A DNA stretch of 64,000 nt from Anaerolineae bacterium (GCA_023382715.1 JAHDWP010000002.1:165923-229922), one strand, 5' to 3'; shown: positions 33,933 through 42,405, counted from the stretch's first letter. The notes: generated by a model not told the origin, from the sequence alone. Program-made: numbers and translations.

Positions 33933-34646
33933 TCAGCGATTCCCAAAGACGACTTCGCCCGCTTCGATGGCGGCCAGCGCGCGCTGCGCCGCGTCCTGCG
34001 CGGCGACCTGCTTGCTGTGGCCGACGCCCACCCCGCACACTGTCGTCCCGATCAGCACCTGCACCGTGAATTGCTTGGCGTGGTCGGGGCCATAGCTCTC
34101 GACGGTGCGGTAGGCGGGCGTCTCGCCGAGCGCCGCCTGGCTCCATTCCTGAAGCAGGCTCTTGGCGTCCTTCTCAGTGTCGCGCTCCAGCATATCAGCC
34201 AGGGCCGGTTCCAGCAGCGGCTCGACGAAGGCGCGCGCGGCGGACATGCCCTGGTCCAGGTACAGCGCGCCGATCAGCGCCTCGAACGCGCCGCACAGGT
34301 TCTTCGGGCGATGACGCCCCCCGGAGTCGTCTTCTCCCTTGCCGAGCAGCAACGCCTCGCCCAGCCGGTAACCCGCCGCGAAGGAGGCCAGCGCCTCCGT
34401 CCGCACGAGTCCGGCGCGCAGGCGGGTGAGCCGGCCCTCGTCCATCTCCGGGAAGCGATCATAGAGCCACGCCCCGGCGATGAAGTCCAGAACAGCATCT
34501 CCCAGGAACTCCAGCCGCTCATTGTCTTCGAGAGAATGCTCGGGGTGCTCGTTCAGGTACGACCGATGCGTGAGCGCGCGCTGCAACAGCGAGAGGTTGC
34601 GGAATTCGACGTTGAGCCGTTCTTGAATTCTGGTCAGTTCAGTCAT
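33933..34646 (-). CDS. rnc: Ribonuclease III
   Basis: A 237-residue double-strand-specific RNase that processes rRNA and regulatory RNAs. Signature ERLEFLGDAVLDF carries the catalytic residues Glu43, Glu46 and Asp50; GAFEALIGALYLDQG supplies the second acidic cluster. A dsRNA-binding domain (about 160-235, LLQEWSQAALGETPAYRTVE, KQVAAQDAAQRALAAIE) completes it. I start at the ATG ending at 34646 because it gives the normal family length; the frame is open 114 bp further up. A short hairpin lies in the leader at 34711-34730. Confidence 0.94.
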   Translation of the reverse strand: MTELTRIQERLNVEFRNLSLLQRALTHRSYLNEHPEHSLEDNERLEFLGDAVLDFIAGAWLYDRFPEMDEGRLTRLRAGLVRTEALASFAAGYRLGEALLLGKGEDDSGGRHRPKNLCGAFEALIGALYLDQGMSAARAFVEPLLEPALADMLERDTEKDAKSLLQEWSQAALGETPAYRTVESYGPDHAKQFTVQVLIGTTVCGVGVGHSKQVAAQDAAQRALAAIEAGEVVFGNR

Positions 34647-34710
34647 AGGTATCTGCGTGTCAGCCGCCAGGGCAGAACGTGGCCCGTTGGGGCGAGCGTG
34701 CTCTGGGAAG

Positions 34711-34730
34711 CTCCCCGCTTTAGCGGGGAG
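34711..34730. repeat. Hairpin in the rnc leader
   Basis: CTCCCCGCTTTAGCGGGGAG: 8-bp stem, 4-base loop, 65 bp before the rnc start. It could be a processing or attenuation site for rnc, or a small repeat. Confidence 0.55.
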
Positions 34731-34812
34731 AGTCGTCACTGCGAGCTTGTTATACCGCATACAAGCACAAGGCGGCTACCCGGCGCTGCTATGCCTGAAT
34801 CGCTCCGGTGCC

Positions 34813-34993
34813 CTAGAGGCTGTTATGAACTTTGGCAGGCGGGCAGCTCCTGTGCTTGCCCCCCATCCTCGGTCCTTCCCCCGCACGGGGGGAAGGAAGA
34901 AGCCCGCCCTGGCCCCTTCCCTCCGCTTGCGTGGGGGAAGGGATCAGGGGATGGGGGGATGTCCACCCGGCAGAAGTGCATAACACGCTCTAG
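34813..34993. repeat. 181-bp element with inverted CTAGAG...TGTTATG ends
   Basis: The left end reads CTAGAGGCTGTTATGAACTT; the right end, on the other strand, reads CTAGAGCGTGTTATGCACTT. About 24 of the outer 31 positions agree. Inside are GC-rich hairpins (CCTTCCCCC...GGGGGAAGG). The outermost four bases are CTAG on both sides, possibly a duplicated target. The TAG of the right end is the stop codon of the neighbouring hydrolase gene. A second end is at 62581-62600. Confidence 0.75.
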
Positions 34994-36474
34994 CTGCTTT
35001 CGTAGGTGGCCCTCAAGACCCTCTTCATGAGCGCGGCGAATTCCGCCGGTTCCTCAAACAAGGGGCGGTGGCCGGAGTGCTCAAAGACGAGCATCTCCTT
35101 TGAGGGCGCTTCCAGGATTTCAAACCACTCGTTGGCGAGGACGGCCCGACCGCGAGCCTCGTGTTTGCCGATCACCAGGTACACGGGAATGTCGAGCTTC
35201 GGAACGTCGCTGCGAAAATCAATGTTCTGTAGCTGGGGATACAGGACAGAGAAGGTGTCGAGGAAAGCGCGCAGCCCATTGATCCTGTCCATCAGCGTGT
35301 TTTCGGGGACGAACAGGTTGGCCGGCATCTCTTTGCTCGTGTCCAGTTCTGGGTACGCATTCCACTCGTGCTCATACGAGAGGGCCGGCTCGTATTCGAG
35401 CAGATCGCCGTAGGGCGGAGGCCCATTTTTGCGCAGGGTGGCAGCCAGCGACTTGTTGCCGGTCTGGTCTGCCCAGGCCAGAGTATCTTCGTAGAACATC
35501 CTGTCCGTCTCGCGCGGGCTGACCATCTGCCCGGTCCCGATAAAAGCGTGAAACAGATCGGGCCGTTCCTGAACAACGAGCACGCCGAGGAGAGTCCCCC
35601 AGGAGTTGCCCACCAGGTAAATCTTGTCCTCATCGAACCGATCGCGCAGATAGTCGGTGATTTCGATGGTATCGGCCACCATCTGGCTGACGGTGAGCGT
35701 CTGCACGGGATCGAGCGCCGAATAGGACTTGCCAGAGCCGCGCTGATCCCAGGTGACCACCACGAAGTCCTGCTCCAATGCGGTATCAGCGCGCATGGCG
35801 CCGAGATCGGTGCCGCCGGGTCCCCCCGCCAGATACAACAGGACGGGGCTTTCGACGCTTCTCCCCCGGATCATCATCGCCTGCTCGTGCCCGCCGATGC
35901 GCACCGTGATCAGCTCCGCGATGCTGCCCGGCAGGGGTTTGCCGTCGGGGCCGGGGATAGCAGCGGTAGTGGCCGGGCGGCTTATCGCGATGGCCAGCGC
36001 CATGAGCGCCGCGGTCAGCAGGCCGGTGAACACCCAGCCCACCGTACTCGTCCTGGGGGCCGTGGCGTGACCCAGGCGGGAGGCAATCCAGATCCCATAG
36101 ACCGTGCCCAGCATCATGGGGACCAGCACGAGGACTCCCTGTACGCCGCGCCCCAGGACGAACGCCAGGATGCCATAAGTTGAGTTGAGATGGAGGCCGT
36201 CCACGGTGGGGCCGTCAGTCCCGCTTCGGGCGAACTCAAACACAGCCATGAAGATCACCGGCGCGACCAGGATGCTCCAGCGGCTCCCCATGACAAGGCC
36301 CGCCACCACCCCAACGCCCAGCGCAATACCCATAGCCAGCAATGCCTGGGAAGAAGTCACCGGGCCGCGCGGCATCAGCCAGGCATTGACCCACCCCGCA
36401 GCGCCCGCTGCCACAACTGCAACAGCGAGACTCATTCGCCAGTCTGACCACAGAGGCTTCAACAGGGCATCCAT
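34990..36474 (-). CDS. Membrane-anchored alpha/beta hydrolase (proline iminopeptidase-like)
   Basis: A 494-residue protein. Four to five hydrophobic helices occupy residues 15-170; an alpha/beta hydrolase domain follows with LLYLAGGPGGTD (oxyanion region), WDQRGSGKS as in S33 proline iminopeptidases, the nucleophile elbow GNSWGTLLG (Ser near 288) and the late His in EHSGHRPLF. The acid is probably the Glu of VIGKHEARG or a nearby residue. It would cleave small peptides or esters at the cell surface. The last codons read ESS and then TAG, and that TAG is part of the repeat element's end. Confidence 0.85.
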   Translation of the reverse strand: MDALLKPLWSDWRMSLAVAVVAAGAAGWVNAWLMPRGPVTSSQALLAMGIALGVGVVAGLVMGSRWSILVAPVIFMAVFEFARSGTDGPTVDGLHLNSTYGILAFVLGRGVQGVLVLVPMMLGTVYGIWIASRLGHATAPRTSTVGWVFTGLLTAALMALAIAISRPATTAAIPGPDGKPLPGSIAELITVRIGGHEQAMMIRGRSVESPVLLYLAGGPGGTDLGAMRADTALEQDFVVVTWDQRGSGKSYSALDPVQTLTVSQMVADTIEITDYLRDRFDEDKIYLVGNSWGTLLGVLVVQERPDLFHAFIGTGQMVSPRETDRMFYEDTLAWADQTGNKSLAATLRKNGPPPYGDLLEYEPALSYEHEWNAYPELDTSKEMPANLFVPENTLMDRINGLRAFLDTFSVLYPQLQNIDFRSDVPKLDIPVYLVIGKHEARGRAVLANEWFEILEAPSKEMLVFEHSGHRPLFEEPAEFAALMKRVLRATYESS

Positions 36475-36677
36475 TGTAAATCTCCTTTTGCTGAATGATC
36501 TGAGCCTATCCTAGAGTGCGGGGCAGCGCGCCTATTGAGGGAAAATCTCGCGAGCAAAAGGCAACGCGGCGCTGATTCGCACGACAACCATCTTCGCGCG
36601 CGGCGGATCCTCAGGGGCCGGTTATGCACTTAGCGAGCGCCAGGAGGATATGAGAGCGCAGCGCTTCGAGCGCGCGC

Positions 36678-37190
36678 TCAGACAAATGAGACCCGGACGA
36701 CCAGCCGCCCCAGACGTAGCTCGTCATTGTCGCGCAGGATGCGCGGCTCGAAAGGCATCAGGCGCTGGCCGTTCAGGTAGGAACTGTTGGCGCTGCCCAT
36801 ATCGCTGACTACCACCGTGTCGTGGTCGCGCATCAGCACCAGATGATTGCGCGATACGCCCTTTTCCAGCGCTCCATACGGCGACAAGTCCACGTCCGGC
36901 AGGGCTACGTCCGGCTCGTCGTGAGCGCGCCCCAGGACAATCTCGCGATCCACGTCCAGGACGATGGTCGCATCGGCATCGCGGAAGTGCAGGCGGAGTT
37001 TGCTCTCGCGGTCGAAGTATGCCGTTCCCCAACGGCGGCGTGGCTCAATTGCCTCATAGAGCGCATCGCTCAAGCGGCCCGTCGCGTCGCGTTCGGTGTC
37101 GGCGAGGGCGTTGGGCAGGATATGGCCGCAGGAGTAGCAATAGGCTTCCACAGCAGGATTTTGGCGGCCACAGTGGGGGCAGACTTGCAT
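36678..37190 (-). CDS. Zinc-ribbon and FHA-domain protein
   Basis: A 170-residue cytoplasmic signalling adaptor. The N-terminal zinc ribbon has Cys4, Cys7, Cys18 and Cys21 (CPHCGRQ, CYSCGHI). The FHA domain (about 70-170) keeps the phosphothreonine-binding residues Gly87-Arg88, Ser113-Arg114-Asn115-His116 and Asn140-Gly141. It should bind Thr-phosphorylated partners of a Ser/Thr kinase. The start is the ATG ending at 37190 with GGAGG about nine bases upstream; the promoter at 37243-37271 excludes the longer frame. The space after its stop, 36475-36677, holds nothing I recognise. Confidence 0.88.
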   Translation of the reverse strand: MQVCPHCGRQNPAVEAYCYSCGHILPNALADTERDATGRLSDALYEAIEPRRRWGTAYFDRESKLRLHFRDADATIVLDVDREIVLGRAHDEPDVALPDVDLSPYGALEKGVSRNHLVLMRDHDTVVVSDMGSANSSYLNGQRLMPFEPRILRDNDELRLGRLVVRVSFV

Positions 37191-37242
37191 AAATCGCTTG
37201 TCCTCCACGTAAGGAGACAGCACAGGCGTCACGATCCACTCA

Positions 37243-37271
37243 ATGATACGTGCTACGTGACGAAATGACAA
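37243..37271 (-). promoter_or_regulatory. Promoter of the FHA gene
   Basis: On the minus strand: -35 TTGTCA (37271-37266), 17-bp spacer, -10 TATCAT (37248-37243); each box matches at five of six positions. Confidence 0.75.
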
Positions 37272-37490
37272 TTGGCATTGTTGGGTATTGGAATATCAGG
37301 GCGCTGCTCATGATGGGGCGAAATGCTTGCGCCGCACGATGGGTGTGTGCGAGTCATAGGGGCGCGGCCACACGACCATGCCTTCCTGGAACACTCTCTA
37401 TCTATTCTACCACTGCCTGTCAGACTTCAGTGGTGCTGTGTAGAAGATGGAAGTTTGCAGGGGCGCGTTCCAGTTCCGAGGCAAAGTATC

Positions 37491-37571
37491 ACCGCAAGGG
37501 TGCAGTGAGCGCGAGGAAAAGCGAGGAGCCTTCACAAAGCTCTTCTCTGCGTTCTCTGCGCCTCAGCGGTT
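37491..37571 (+). repeat. Empty copy of the CTCTGCG-type inverted element
   Basis: Left arm ACCGCAAGGGTGCAG (from 37491), right arm TTCTCTGCGTTCTCTGCG then CCTCAGCGGTT (ends 37571). No gene inside. It lies 17 bp beyond the stop of tlyA. The remaining part of the 398-bp gap (37272-37490) contains nothing else I recognise. Confidence 0.7.
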
Positions 37572-37588
37572 TAGCAAGTCCCCGCGCC

Positions 37589-38404
37589 TCAGCGACTCTC
37601 TCCCCTGTCCGCCGGACTCTCTTCGCCGGCCACTGCTGCCGCGACCAGGTCCTGCGCGGAGAGGGGCGGAGCGCCCTGGCCGGCGTGCAGCCACACCAGG
37701 AACTCTACGTTACCCGCTGGCCCCTTCAGCGGCGAGCGGATCAGGCCGCCCACCGCGAACTCTTCAGCCTGGGCCGCGCTCAGCACGTCGGTCAGCACGC
37801 GGCGGTGCGTCTCCGGGTCGCGCACCACGCCCCCTTTGCCCACCTGGCCTCTGCCAGCCTCGAACTGCGGCTTGATCAGCAAAATGAGGTCTGCCGGGCT
37901 GCTCAGCCAACCGCGTACCACCGGCAGCAGGTAGCGCAGCGAGATGAACGATACGTCGGCCACCACCAGGCTCACCGGCTCGTCCAGCGCCGCCACATAG
38001 CGCGCGTTGGTGCGCTCCATCACCACCACGCGCGGATCGCAGCGCAGCCGGTAGTCAAGCTGGCCATATCCCACGTCAATGGCGTAGACGCGCCGCGCGC
38101 CGTGCTGGAGCAGGCAGTCAGTGAACCCGCCGGTGCTCGCGCCCACGTCGGCGCACACCTGGTCGCGCGCGTTCACGGCGAAGGCCGCCAGCGCAGCCGC
38201 CAGCTTCTCGCCGCCGCGACTGGCGAAGCGCGGCGTCTGGCGCACTTCGACCGTCGCCTGGCGCGCGACGCGCATACCGGGCTTGTCGCGCACCTCACCC
38301 TCGACGCGCACCTCGCCCGCCATGATCATGCGTCGCGCCGCCTCGCGGCTGGGGGCCAGCCCCAGCTCGGCGAGCAACACATCCAGCCGTACCTTGTCCG
38401 CCAT
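37589..38404 (-). CDS. tlyA: TlyA-family rRNA (cytidine-2'-O)-methyltransferase
   Basis: A 271-residue S4-domain methyltransferase of the TlyA/hemolysin A family, which adds 2'-O-methyl groups to 16S/23S rRNA cytidines and affects capreomycin sensitivity in mycobacteria. The S4 RNA-binding domain is at about 4-62 (MADKVRLDVLLAELGLAPSR). The FtsJ-like core has the SAM site ADVGASTGGFTDCLLQ, the acidic VYAIDVGYGQLDYRL and VVADVSFISLRYLLP. I start at the ATG ending at 38404, where the S4 domain begins; the frame is open for a further 333 bp without function. Divergent from the ubiA-like gene. Confidence 0.92.
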   Translation of the reverse strand: MADKVRLDVLLAELGLAPSREAARRMIMAGEVRVEGEVRDKPGMRVARQATVEVRQTPRFASRGGEKLAAALAAFAVNARDQVCADVGASTGGFTDCLLQHGARRVYAIDVGYGQLDYRLRCDPRVVVMERTNARYVAALDEPVSLVVADVSFISLRYLLPVVRGWLSSPADLILLIKPQFEAGRGQVGKGGVVRDPETHRRVLTDVLSAAQAEEFAVGGLIRSPLKGPAGNVEFLVWLHAGQGAPPLSAQDLVAAAVAGEESPADRGESR

Positions 38405-38487
38405 CACCCTGTTCCGTTTCCGTTTCAGCGCGGCGAGTCTACCGCATCGCCCGGCGCGCTCCCACCCTCCGCATTCTCTGGGTGCGT

Positions 38488-38568
38488 GCAAAGGTTGGCA
38501 GCGACTCGCCGGGTGAGGGTCAGGGGGGGCGCAGCAGAGCAGCGCCCCTACCGCCTGACAGGTTTTGC
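38488..38568 (+). repeat. Composite repeat GCAAAGGTTG...GACAGGTTTTGC, short form
   Basis: Starts GCAAAGGTTGGCAGCGACTC and ends CCGCCTGACAGGTTTTGC; the ends are imperfect inverted repeats of each other. The middle is GCGCAGCAGAGCAGCGCCCC. The 126-bp version at 62277-62402 has the same ends and middle plus an inserted hairpin. Confidence 0.75.
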
Positions 38569-38604
38569 CCGCGCTACGCCGAACTATGGGCGGGCGCGCA
38601 ACCC

Positions 38605-38613
38605 TGGTATAAT
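38605..38613 (+). promoter_or_regulatory. Extended -10 promoter of the ubiA-like gene
   Basis: TGGTATAAT: a TG one base before a perfect TATAAT (38608-38613). No good -35, which fits an extended -10 promoter; 39 bp before the GTG start. Confidence 0.65.
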
Positions 38614-38651
38614 GCGCCCACAGTGAACGGCGTTGGAGTGGAGGAAATCGC

Positions 38652-39575
38652 GTGACTTCAGTGAAGACCGCGCTGCGCCCCCTGTGGAACACGCTGCCGA
38701 TCCCCGTGCGGGGCCTGCTGGCGACGATGCGGCCCATTCAGTGGTCGAAAAACGGCTTCGTCTTCGCCGCCGTCCTGTTCGACCAACAGCTCACCCAGGC
38801 CGGGTCGCTGGCGCGGGTGGTGGCGGCCTTCCTCTTGCTCTGCCTGGCGGCCAGCACCATCTACCTGATCAACGACCTGGTAGACATCGAGCGCGATCGC
38901 CTCCACCCGCGCAAGCGCCAGCGCCCGCTGCCTTCCGGGCAATTGCCGGCCAGTTGGGCGATTGTTGCCGCCGCCGTGATGCCGGTGATCGCGCTGGCGG
39001 CCAGCCTGCTGCTGACCTGGCAGCTGACGGTGGTTCTGCTCGCCTATCTCGCCCTGCACATCGCTTACTCGTTCTTTCTGAAGAACATTGTGCTGCTCGA
39101 TGTCTTCGCCATCGCGGGCGGGTTCGTGCTGCGCGTGGTCGCTGGCATCGTGGTCATAGATGTGACCCACTTCTCGCCCTGGCTGTACCTGTGCGCGGGG
39201 CTGCTGGCGCTCTTCCTGGCCATCGGCAAGCGCCGCCAGGAGCTGATTCTGCTGGCCGAAGACGCCGAAAACGTGCGCGCGACCTACAAAGACTACAACA
39301 TGCCCCTGCTGGATGACATGCTGCGCATGGTCACCACCGGCAGCGTGCTCACCTATATGCTCTACACCGTCGAGGCGACGACCATCCGCGTCAACGGTTA
39401 CAGCATGATGCTGACGATCCCCTTTGTCATCTACGGCATCTTCCGTTACCTGTACCTGATCCATGTGCGCGGGCAGGGCGGTGCCCCGGACGAACTGCTG
39501 TTCGAGGACATGCCGCTGCTGCTGGCTGTCGTCCTCTGGGTGATCACCGTCGGCGTCGTCCTGTACGCCCTGTGA
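38652..39575 (+). CDS. UbiA prenyltransferase, decaprenyl-phosphate phosphoribosyltransferase-like
   Basis: A 307-residue membrane prenyltransferase with about nine helices. RPIQWSKNGFVFAAVLF (27-43) and YLINDLVDIERDRLHPRKRQ with Asp75, Asp78 and Asp82 match DPPR synthase (Rv3806c type), which transfers phosphoribose from PRPP to a polyprenyl phosphate, the first step to decaprenyl-phospho-arabinose or -ribose. The second region is YSFFLKNIVLLDVFAIAGGFVLR. It starts at GTG 38652 after GGAGG with seven bases spacing. Eighteen bp separate it from mevalonate kinase, so polyprenyl supply and use are linked in one unit. Confidence 0.82.
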   Translation: MTSVKTALRPLWNTLPIPVRGLLATMRPIQWSKNGFVFAAVLFDQQLTQAGSLARVVAAFLLLCLAASTIYLINDLVDIERDRLHPRKRQRPLPSGQLPASWAIVAAAVMPVIALAASLLLTWQLTVVLLAYLALHIAYSFFLKNIVLLDVFAIAGGFVLRVVAGIVVIDVTHFSPWLYLCAGLLALFLAIGKRRQELILLAEDAENVRATYKDYNMPLLDDMLRMVTTGSVLTYMLYTVEATTIRVNGYSMMLTIPFVIYGIFRYLYLIHVRGQGGAPDELLFEDMPLLLAVVLWVITVGVVLYAL

Positions 39576-39593
39576 GGGAGCCGCTGTACCGCT

Positions 39594-40547
39594 ATGGCTG
39601 CTGTCAGCGCCTCAGCGCCGGGCAAGATCATCCTCTTCGGCGAGCACGCCGTCGTCTATGGCCAGCCGGCCATCGCCGCGCCGCTGACCGCCGTCCAGGT
39701 GACTGCCACTGCTGAGCCAGGCGCGCCGGGGAGCGGGCTGGTTTTCTACGCCGCCGATCTCGGCCAGACCGTCGCCGTGACTGAGGCCACGCCCGACAAT
39801 CCGTTCTTCAATGCGCTGATCTATCCCGCGCAAGTGCTCCTGCAACACCTGCGCGCGCCCACGCCTGACCTGCGACTGACCGTGCGCTCGACGATTCCCA
39901 TCGCCAGCGGGCTGGGCAGTGGGGCCGCCCTGGCCACGGCCATCATGCGCGCGCTGGCCGCTGCGCTGGGCGCGCCCCTGACCGACGACGCGCTCAACCC
40001 GCTGGTCTATGAAGTGGAGAGGCGCCACCACGGGACGCCGAGCGGCATTGATAACACGGTGATCGTCTACGCCCGCCCCGTCTATTTCGTGCGCGGGACT
40101 GCGCCGCAGACCTTCGCCGTCGCCCGGCCCTTTACTCTGCTCGTCGCCGACAGCGGCCAGAGCAGCCCCACCCGCCTGACCGTTGCCGACGTGCGCGACC
40201 TGCACGACGCCGATCCGCCCCGCCTGGATGCTCTCTTCGCCCGCATCGGCGCGATCGCGCGCGCTGCTCGCCAGGGCATCGAGACGGGCGATCCGGATTC
40301 GCTCGGCCCGCTCATGGACGAGAATCACGCGCTGCTGCGCGAGCTAACCGTCTCTTCCGAGCGGCTGGACAGGCTGTGCCAGGCGGCGCGCGATGCGGGC
40401 GCGCGCGGCGCCAAGCTCTCTGGCGGCGGGCGCGGTGGCGCGATGATCGCCCTGGTGGACGAGACGAAAATCGCGCCGGTGACCGCTGCCCTGGGCCGGG
40501 CTGGTGCGCTGCGCGTGCTGGCTACGCGCATCGCGGGAGGCCCCTAG
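39594..40547 (+). CDS. mvk: Mevalonate kinase
   Basis: A 317-residue GHMP kinase that phosphorylates mevalonate. Motif 1 is APGKIILFGEHAVVYGQP near the N-terminus, motif 2 is PIASGLGSGAALATA (ATP loop), and motif 3 is KLSGGGRGGAMIAL. NDLV-type and archaeal homologues share HHGTPSGIDNTVI with the catalytic Asp. It indicates isoprenoid supply through mevalonate, which in Chloroflexota occurs along with alternative downstream steps; no other pathway gene is in the window. It sits between a polyprenyl transferase and a small membrane protein, 18 and 14 bp away. Confidence 0.92.
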   Translation: MAAVSASAPGKIILFGEHAVVYGQPAIAAPLTAVQVTATAEPGAPGSGLVFYAADLGQTVAVTEATPDNPFFNALIYPAQVLLQHLRAPTPDLRLTVRSTIPIASGLGSGAALATAIMRALAAALGAPLTDDALNPLVYEVERRHHGTPSGIDNTVIVYARPVYFVRGTAPQTFAVARPFTLLVADSGQSSPTRLTVADVRDLHDADPPRLDALFARIGAIARAARQGIETGDPDSLGPLMDENHALLRELTVSSERLDRLCQAARDAGARGAKLSGGGRGGAMIALVDETKIAPVTAALGRAGALRVLATRIAGGP

Positions 40548-40561
40548 CCGGGGGCGCGCTC

Positions 40562-41161
40562 ATGCTGGTCGCCGCGCTCATCACCGCGCTGATTCTGCTC
40601 GCCGTGACCGTCGTGGTGCTGCTGCGCGCGCTCGGCTACGTTCATCAGCACCCGGAGCTGGTCGCCAGCGAAGCGCCGCTCGATTACGCGCGCTGCCAGA
40701 ACACGCTGAGCCGCATTGTGGCGCGTTATCATGAGATCGCGCCGCTCGCGCTCGGCACGGGCGTGCTGTCCTGGAAGTCGCCCTTCGGTCACATCTACCT
40801 GCTGAGCGCGGCAGGCGTCGAGCGGCGGCGCACCCCGGCCCCCGCCAGCGCCACTGCTGCGCTGCGTTGGGCCGACATTGGCGGCGTGGGCGTGCGGATG
40901 CAGCCCGGCTTCAGTTTCGCCGATTCCGATGGGGATGGCTCAACCGACCGCCAGACGACCACGTCCTACACCTTCGCCCTGATCATCGTCCCCTTTCAGG
41001 GCCGCACCATGACGATCCCTATCCCCACCGATGACCGCGCCGACGCGGTGGATTTCGCCGCGCACGTGCTGGCCCAGGCGGAGCGGATGCACAAGCGCAT
41101 CAATGTGTTCGGCTTTCACAAGCCGCCGGCGCCCCGTCGCCAGCGTCTCACGCGCATCTGA
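40562..41161 (+). CDS. Single-pass hypothetical membrane protein
   Basis: A 199-residue protein starting at ATG 40562, 14 bp after mevalonate kinase. One N-terminal helix (about 2-24, VAALITALILLAVTVVVLLRAL) is followed by a soluble domain with beta-rich segments (GTGVLSWKSPFGHIYLLSAAG, LRWADIGGVGVRMQPG, SYTFALIIVPFQGRTMTIPI) and a basic tail (KPPAPRRQRLTRI). FADSDGDGSTD resembles a calcium loop but lies between strands. I recognise no family. Its coupling to the isoprenoid genes is the only clue to function. Confidence 0.65.
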   Translation: MLVAALITALILLAVTVVVLLRALGYVHQHPELVASEAPLDYARCQNTLSRIVARYHEIAPLALGTGVLSWKSPFGHIYLLSAAGVERRRTPAPASATAALRWADIGGVGVRMQPGFSFADSDGDGSTDRQTTTSYTFALIIVPFQGRTMTIPIPTDDRADAVDFAAHVLAQAERMHKRINVFGFHKPPAPRRQRLTRI

Positions 41162-41199
41162 GGGGAAACCGGGCCGGGGCGCGCTCCGCTCAGCGGTCG

Positions 41200-42405
41200 T
41201 CATAGCGCGAAGCCGTCCACGTGATACGGCGCGACAATCGCTTCTGGAGCCGCCGCGCGCATCTGTGCCTGCAACGCCTGGCGCTGCGCGTCAATTTCCA
41301 TGCCGCTCAGCGGGCGAATCCCCGCCTCCGCCGCCAGCGCGTCGTATTCCGTGCCCGGCGCGGAGACGTAGTTGGACAGGTACACCTGGTCGCCAGCGCC
41401 CAGGCCCATCGCCCGGATAGCCTCCACTGACCCGGCGACGTGCGCGTCTGCGTAGCGATCGCCGCCGATGCCCGCCATGACGATCACGCCCACCGCCACG
41501 CCTCCGGCGCGCAGCGCGCGCACGGCCTCCACCGCATCGGCGACCGTCCCCGGCTTGTTGAGGAAGCGCAGCAGCGCGTCGTCGCCCGTCTCCAGGCCGA
41601 CGTAAGCGCGGCGCAGCCCCAGCGCGGCCAGCTCCGCCCATTCGCCCGCCGATTTACGCCCCACGTCGAACGCGCTGACGAAGGAGAAAACCGGGCGCGG
41701 CCCGTCCGGCAGCCGGAAGAAGTCCTGGGCGATGGCGAAGATTGTGCGCAGCCGCTCCAGCGAGAGCACCAGCGCGTTGGCGTCGGCCAGGAAGATGCCG
41801 CGCCGCAGGCTGATCCCCTCGCCGAAAAAGGCTTGCACGGCGGCGCAGTGCGCTTCGAAGGACTCCGGGCTGCGCGCGCGGAAGGCGCGGTCGCGGTACA
41901 GCCCGCAGAAGGTGCAGCGGTTCCATGTGCAGCCCTCCGTCGCCTGCAACACGAGCGCCAGGTATTGGTCAGGCGGCAGGATGCTCACCGGCTTGTACAG
42001 GCGGCGGAAGGTCGCCCCGTCGGCGGCCAGGCGTTCCGGCCCGAAGGCCAGCACTTTGGCCAGGCCATCGGCCAGCAGGCAGTGGTCGTCGGGCGGCACG
42101 CCCAGGCGCGGCAGCGCCTCGGCGAGCGCGCGCAATCCGGCGAACGCGCGCTGCAACAGGGCATCCGCCTCGTCCGGCGACAACTCGCGGCGGCGCGGGC
42201 CGTTGTTGTGCCCGCTGAGCCGCTCCAGCAGGCGGTGATCGAGCGTCCGCTGGTAGCTGCGCTCGTCGCGGAACAGGCCGAGCAGCCGCCCGGCGCGGTC
42301 GAAGCTGTAGCTTTCGCCGAAGCGCGGCGAGATGACCAGCGCGCTGCCCGCCAGGTTGGCGGTGAGAGTGTCCCCGCTGGCCGGGTCGGTGATGTGGATG
42401 GGCAT
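41200..42405 (-). CDS. Radical SAM protein with CX4CX2C cluster motif
   Basis: A 401-residue radical S-adenosylmethionine enzyme. The 4Fe-4S ligands are Cys159, Cys164 and Cys167 in EGCTWNRCTFCGLY; the spacing is CX4CX2C rather than CX3CX2C, as in some B12-linked or Elp3-like groups. A TIM-barrel follows with SFVSAFDVGRKS, YVGLETGDDALLRFLNKPG and AGIGGDRYAD. The first 140 residues are a separate, unrecognised domain. Substrate unknown. A -10 TATAAT on the minus strand at 42446-42441 is a likely promoter. Confidence 0.85.
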   Translation of the reverse strand: MPIHITDPASGDTLTANLAGSALVISPRFGESYSFDRAGRLLGLFRDERSYQRTLDHRLLERLSGHNNGPRRRELSPDEADALLQRAFAGLRALAEALPRLGVPPDDHCLLADGLAKVLAFGPERLAADGATFRRLYKPVSILPPDQYLALVLQATEGCTWNRCTFCGLYRDRAFRARSPESFEAHCAAVQAFFGEGISLRRGIFLADANALVLSLERLRTIFAIAQDFFRLPDGPRPVFSFVSAFDVGRKSAGEWAELAALGLRRAYVGLETGDDALLRFLNKPGTVADAVEAVRALRAGGVAVGVIVMAGIGGDRYADAHVAGSVEAIRAMGLGAGDQVYLSNYVSAPGTEYDALAAEAGIRPLSGMEIDAQRQALQAQMRAAAPEAIVAPYHVDGFAL

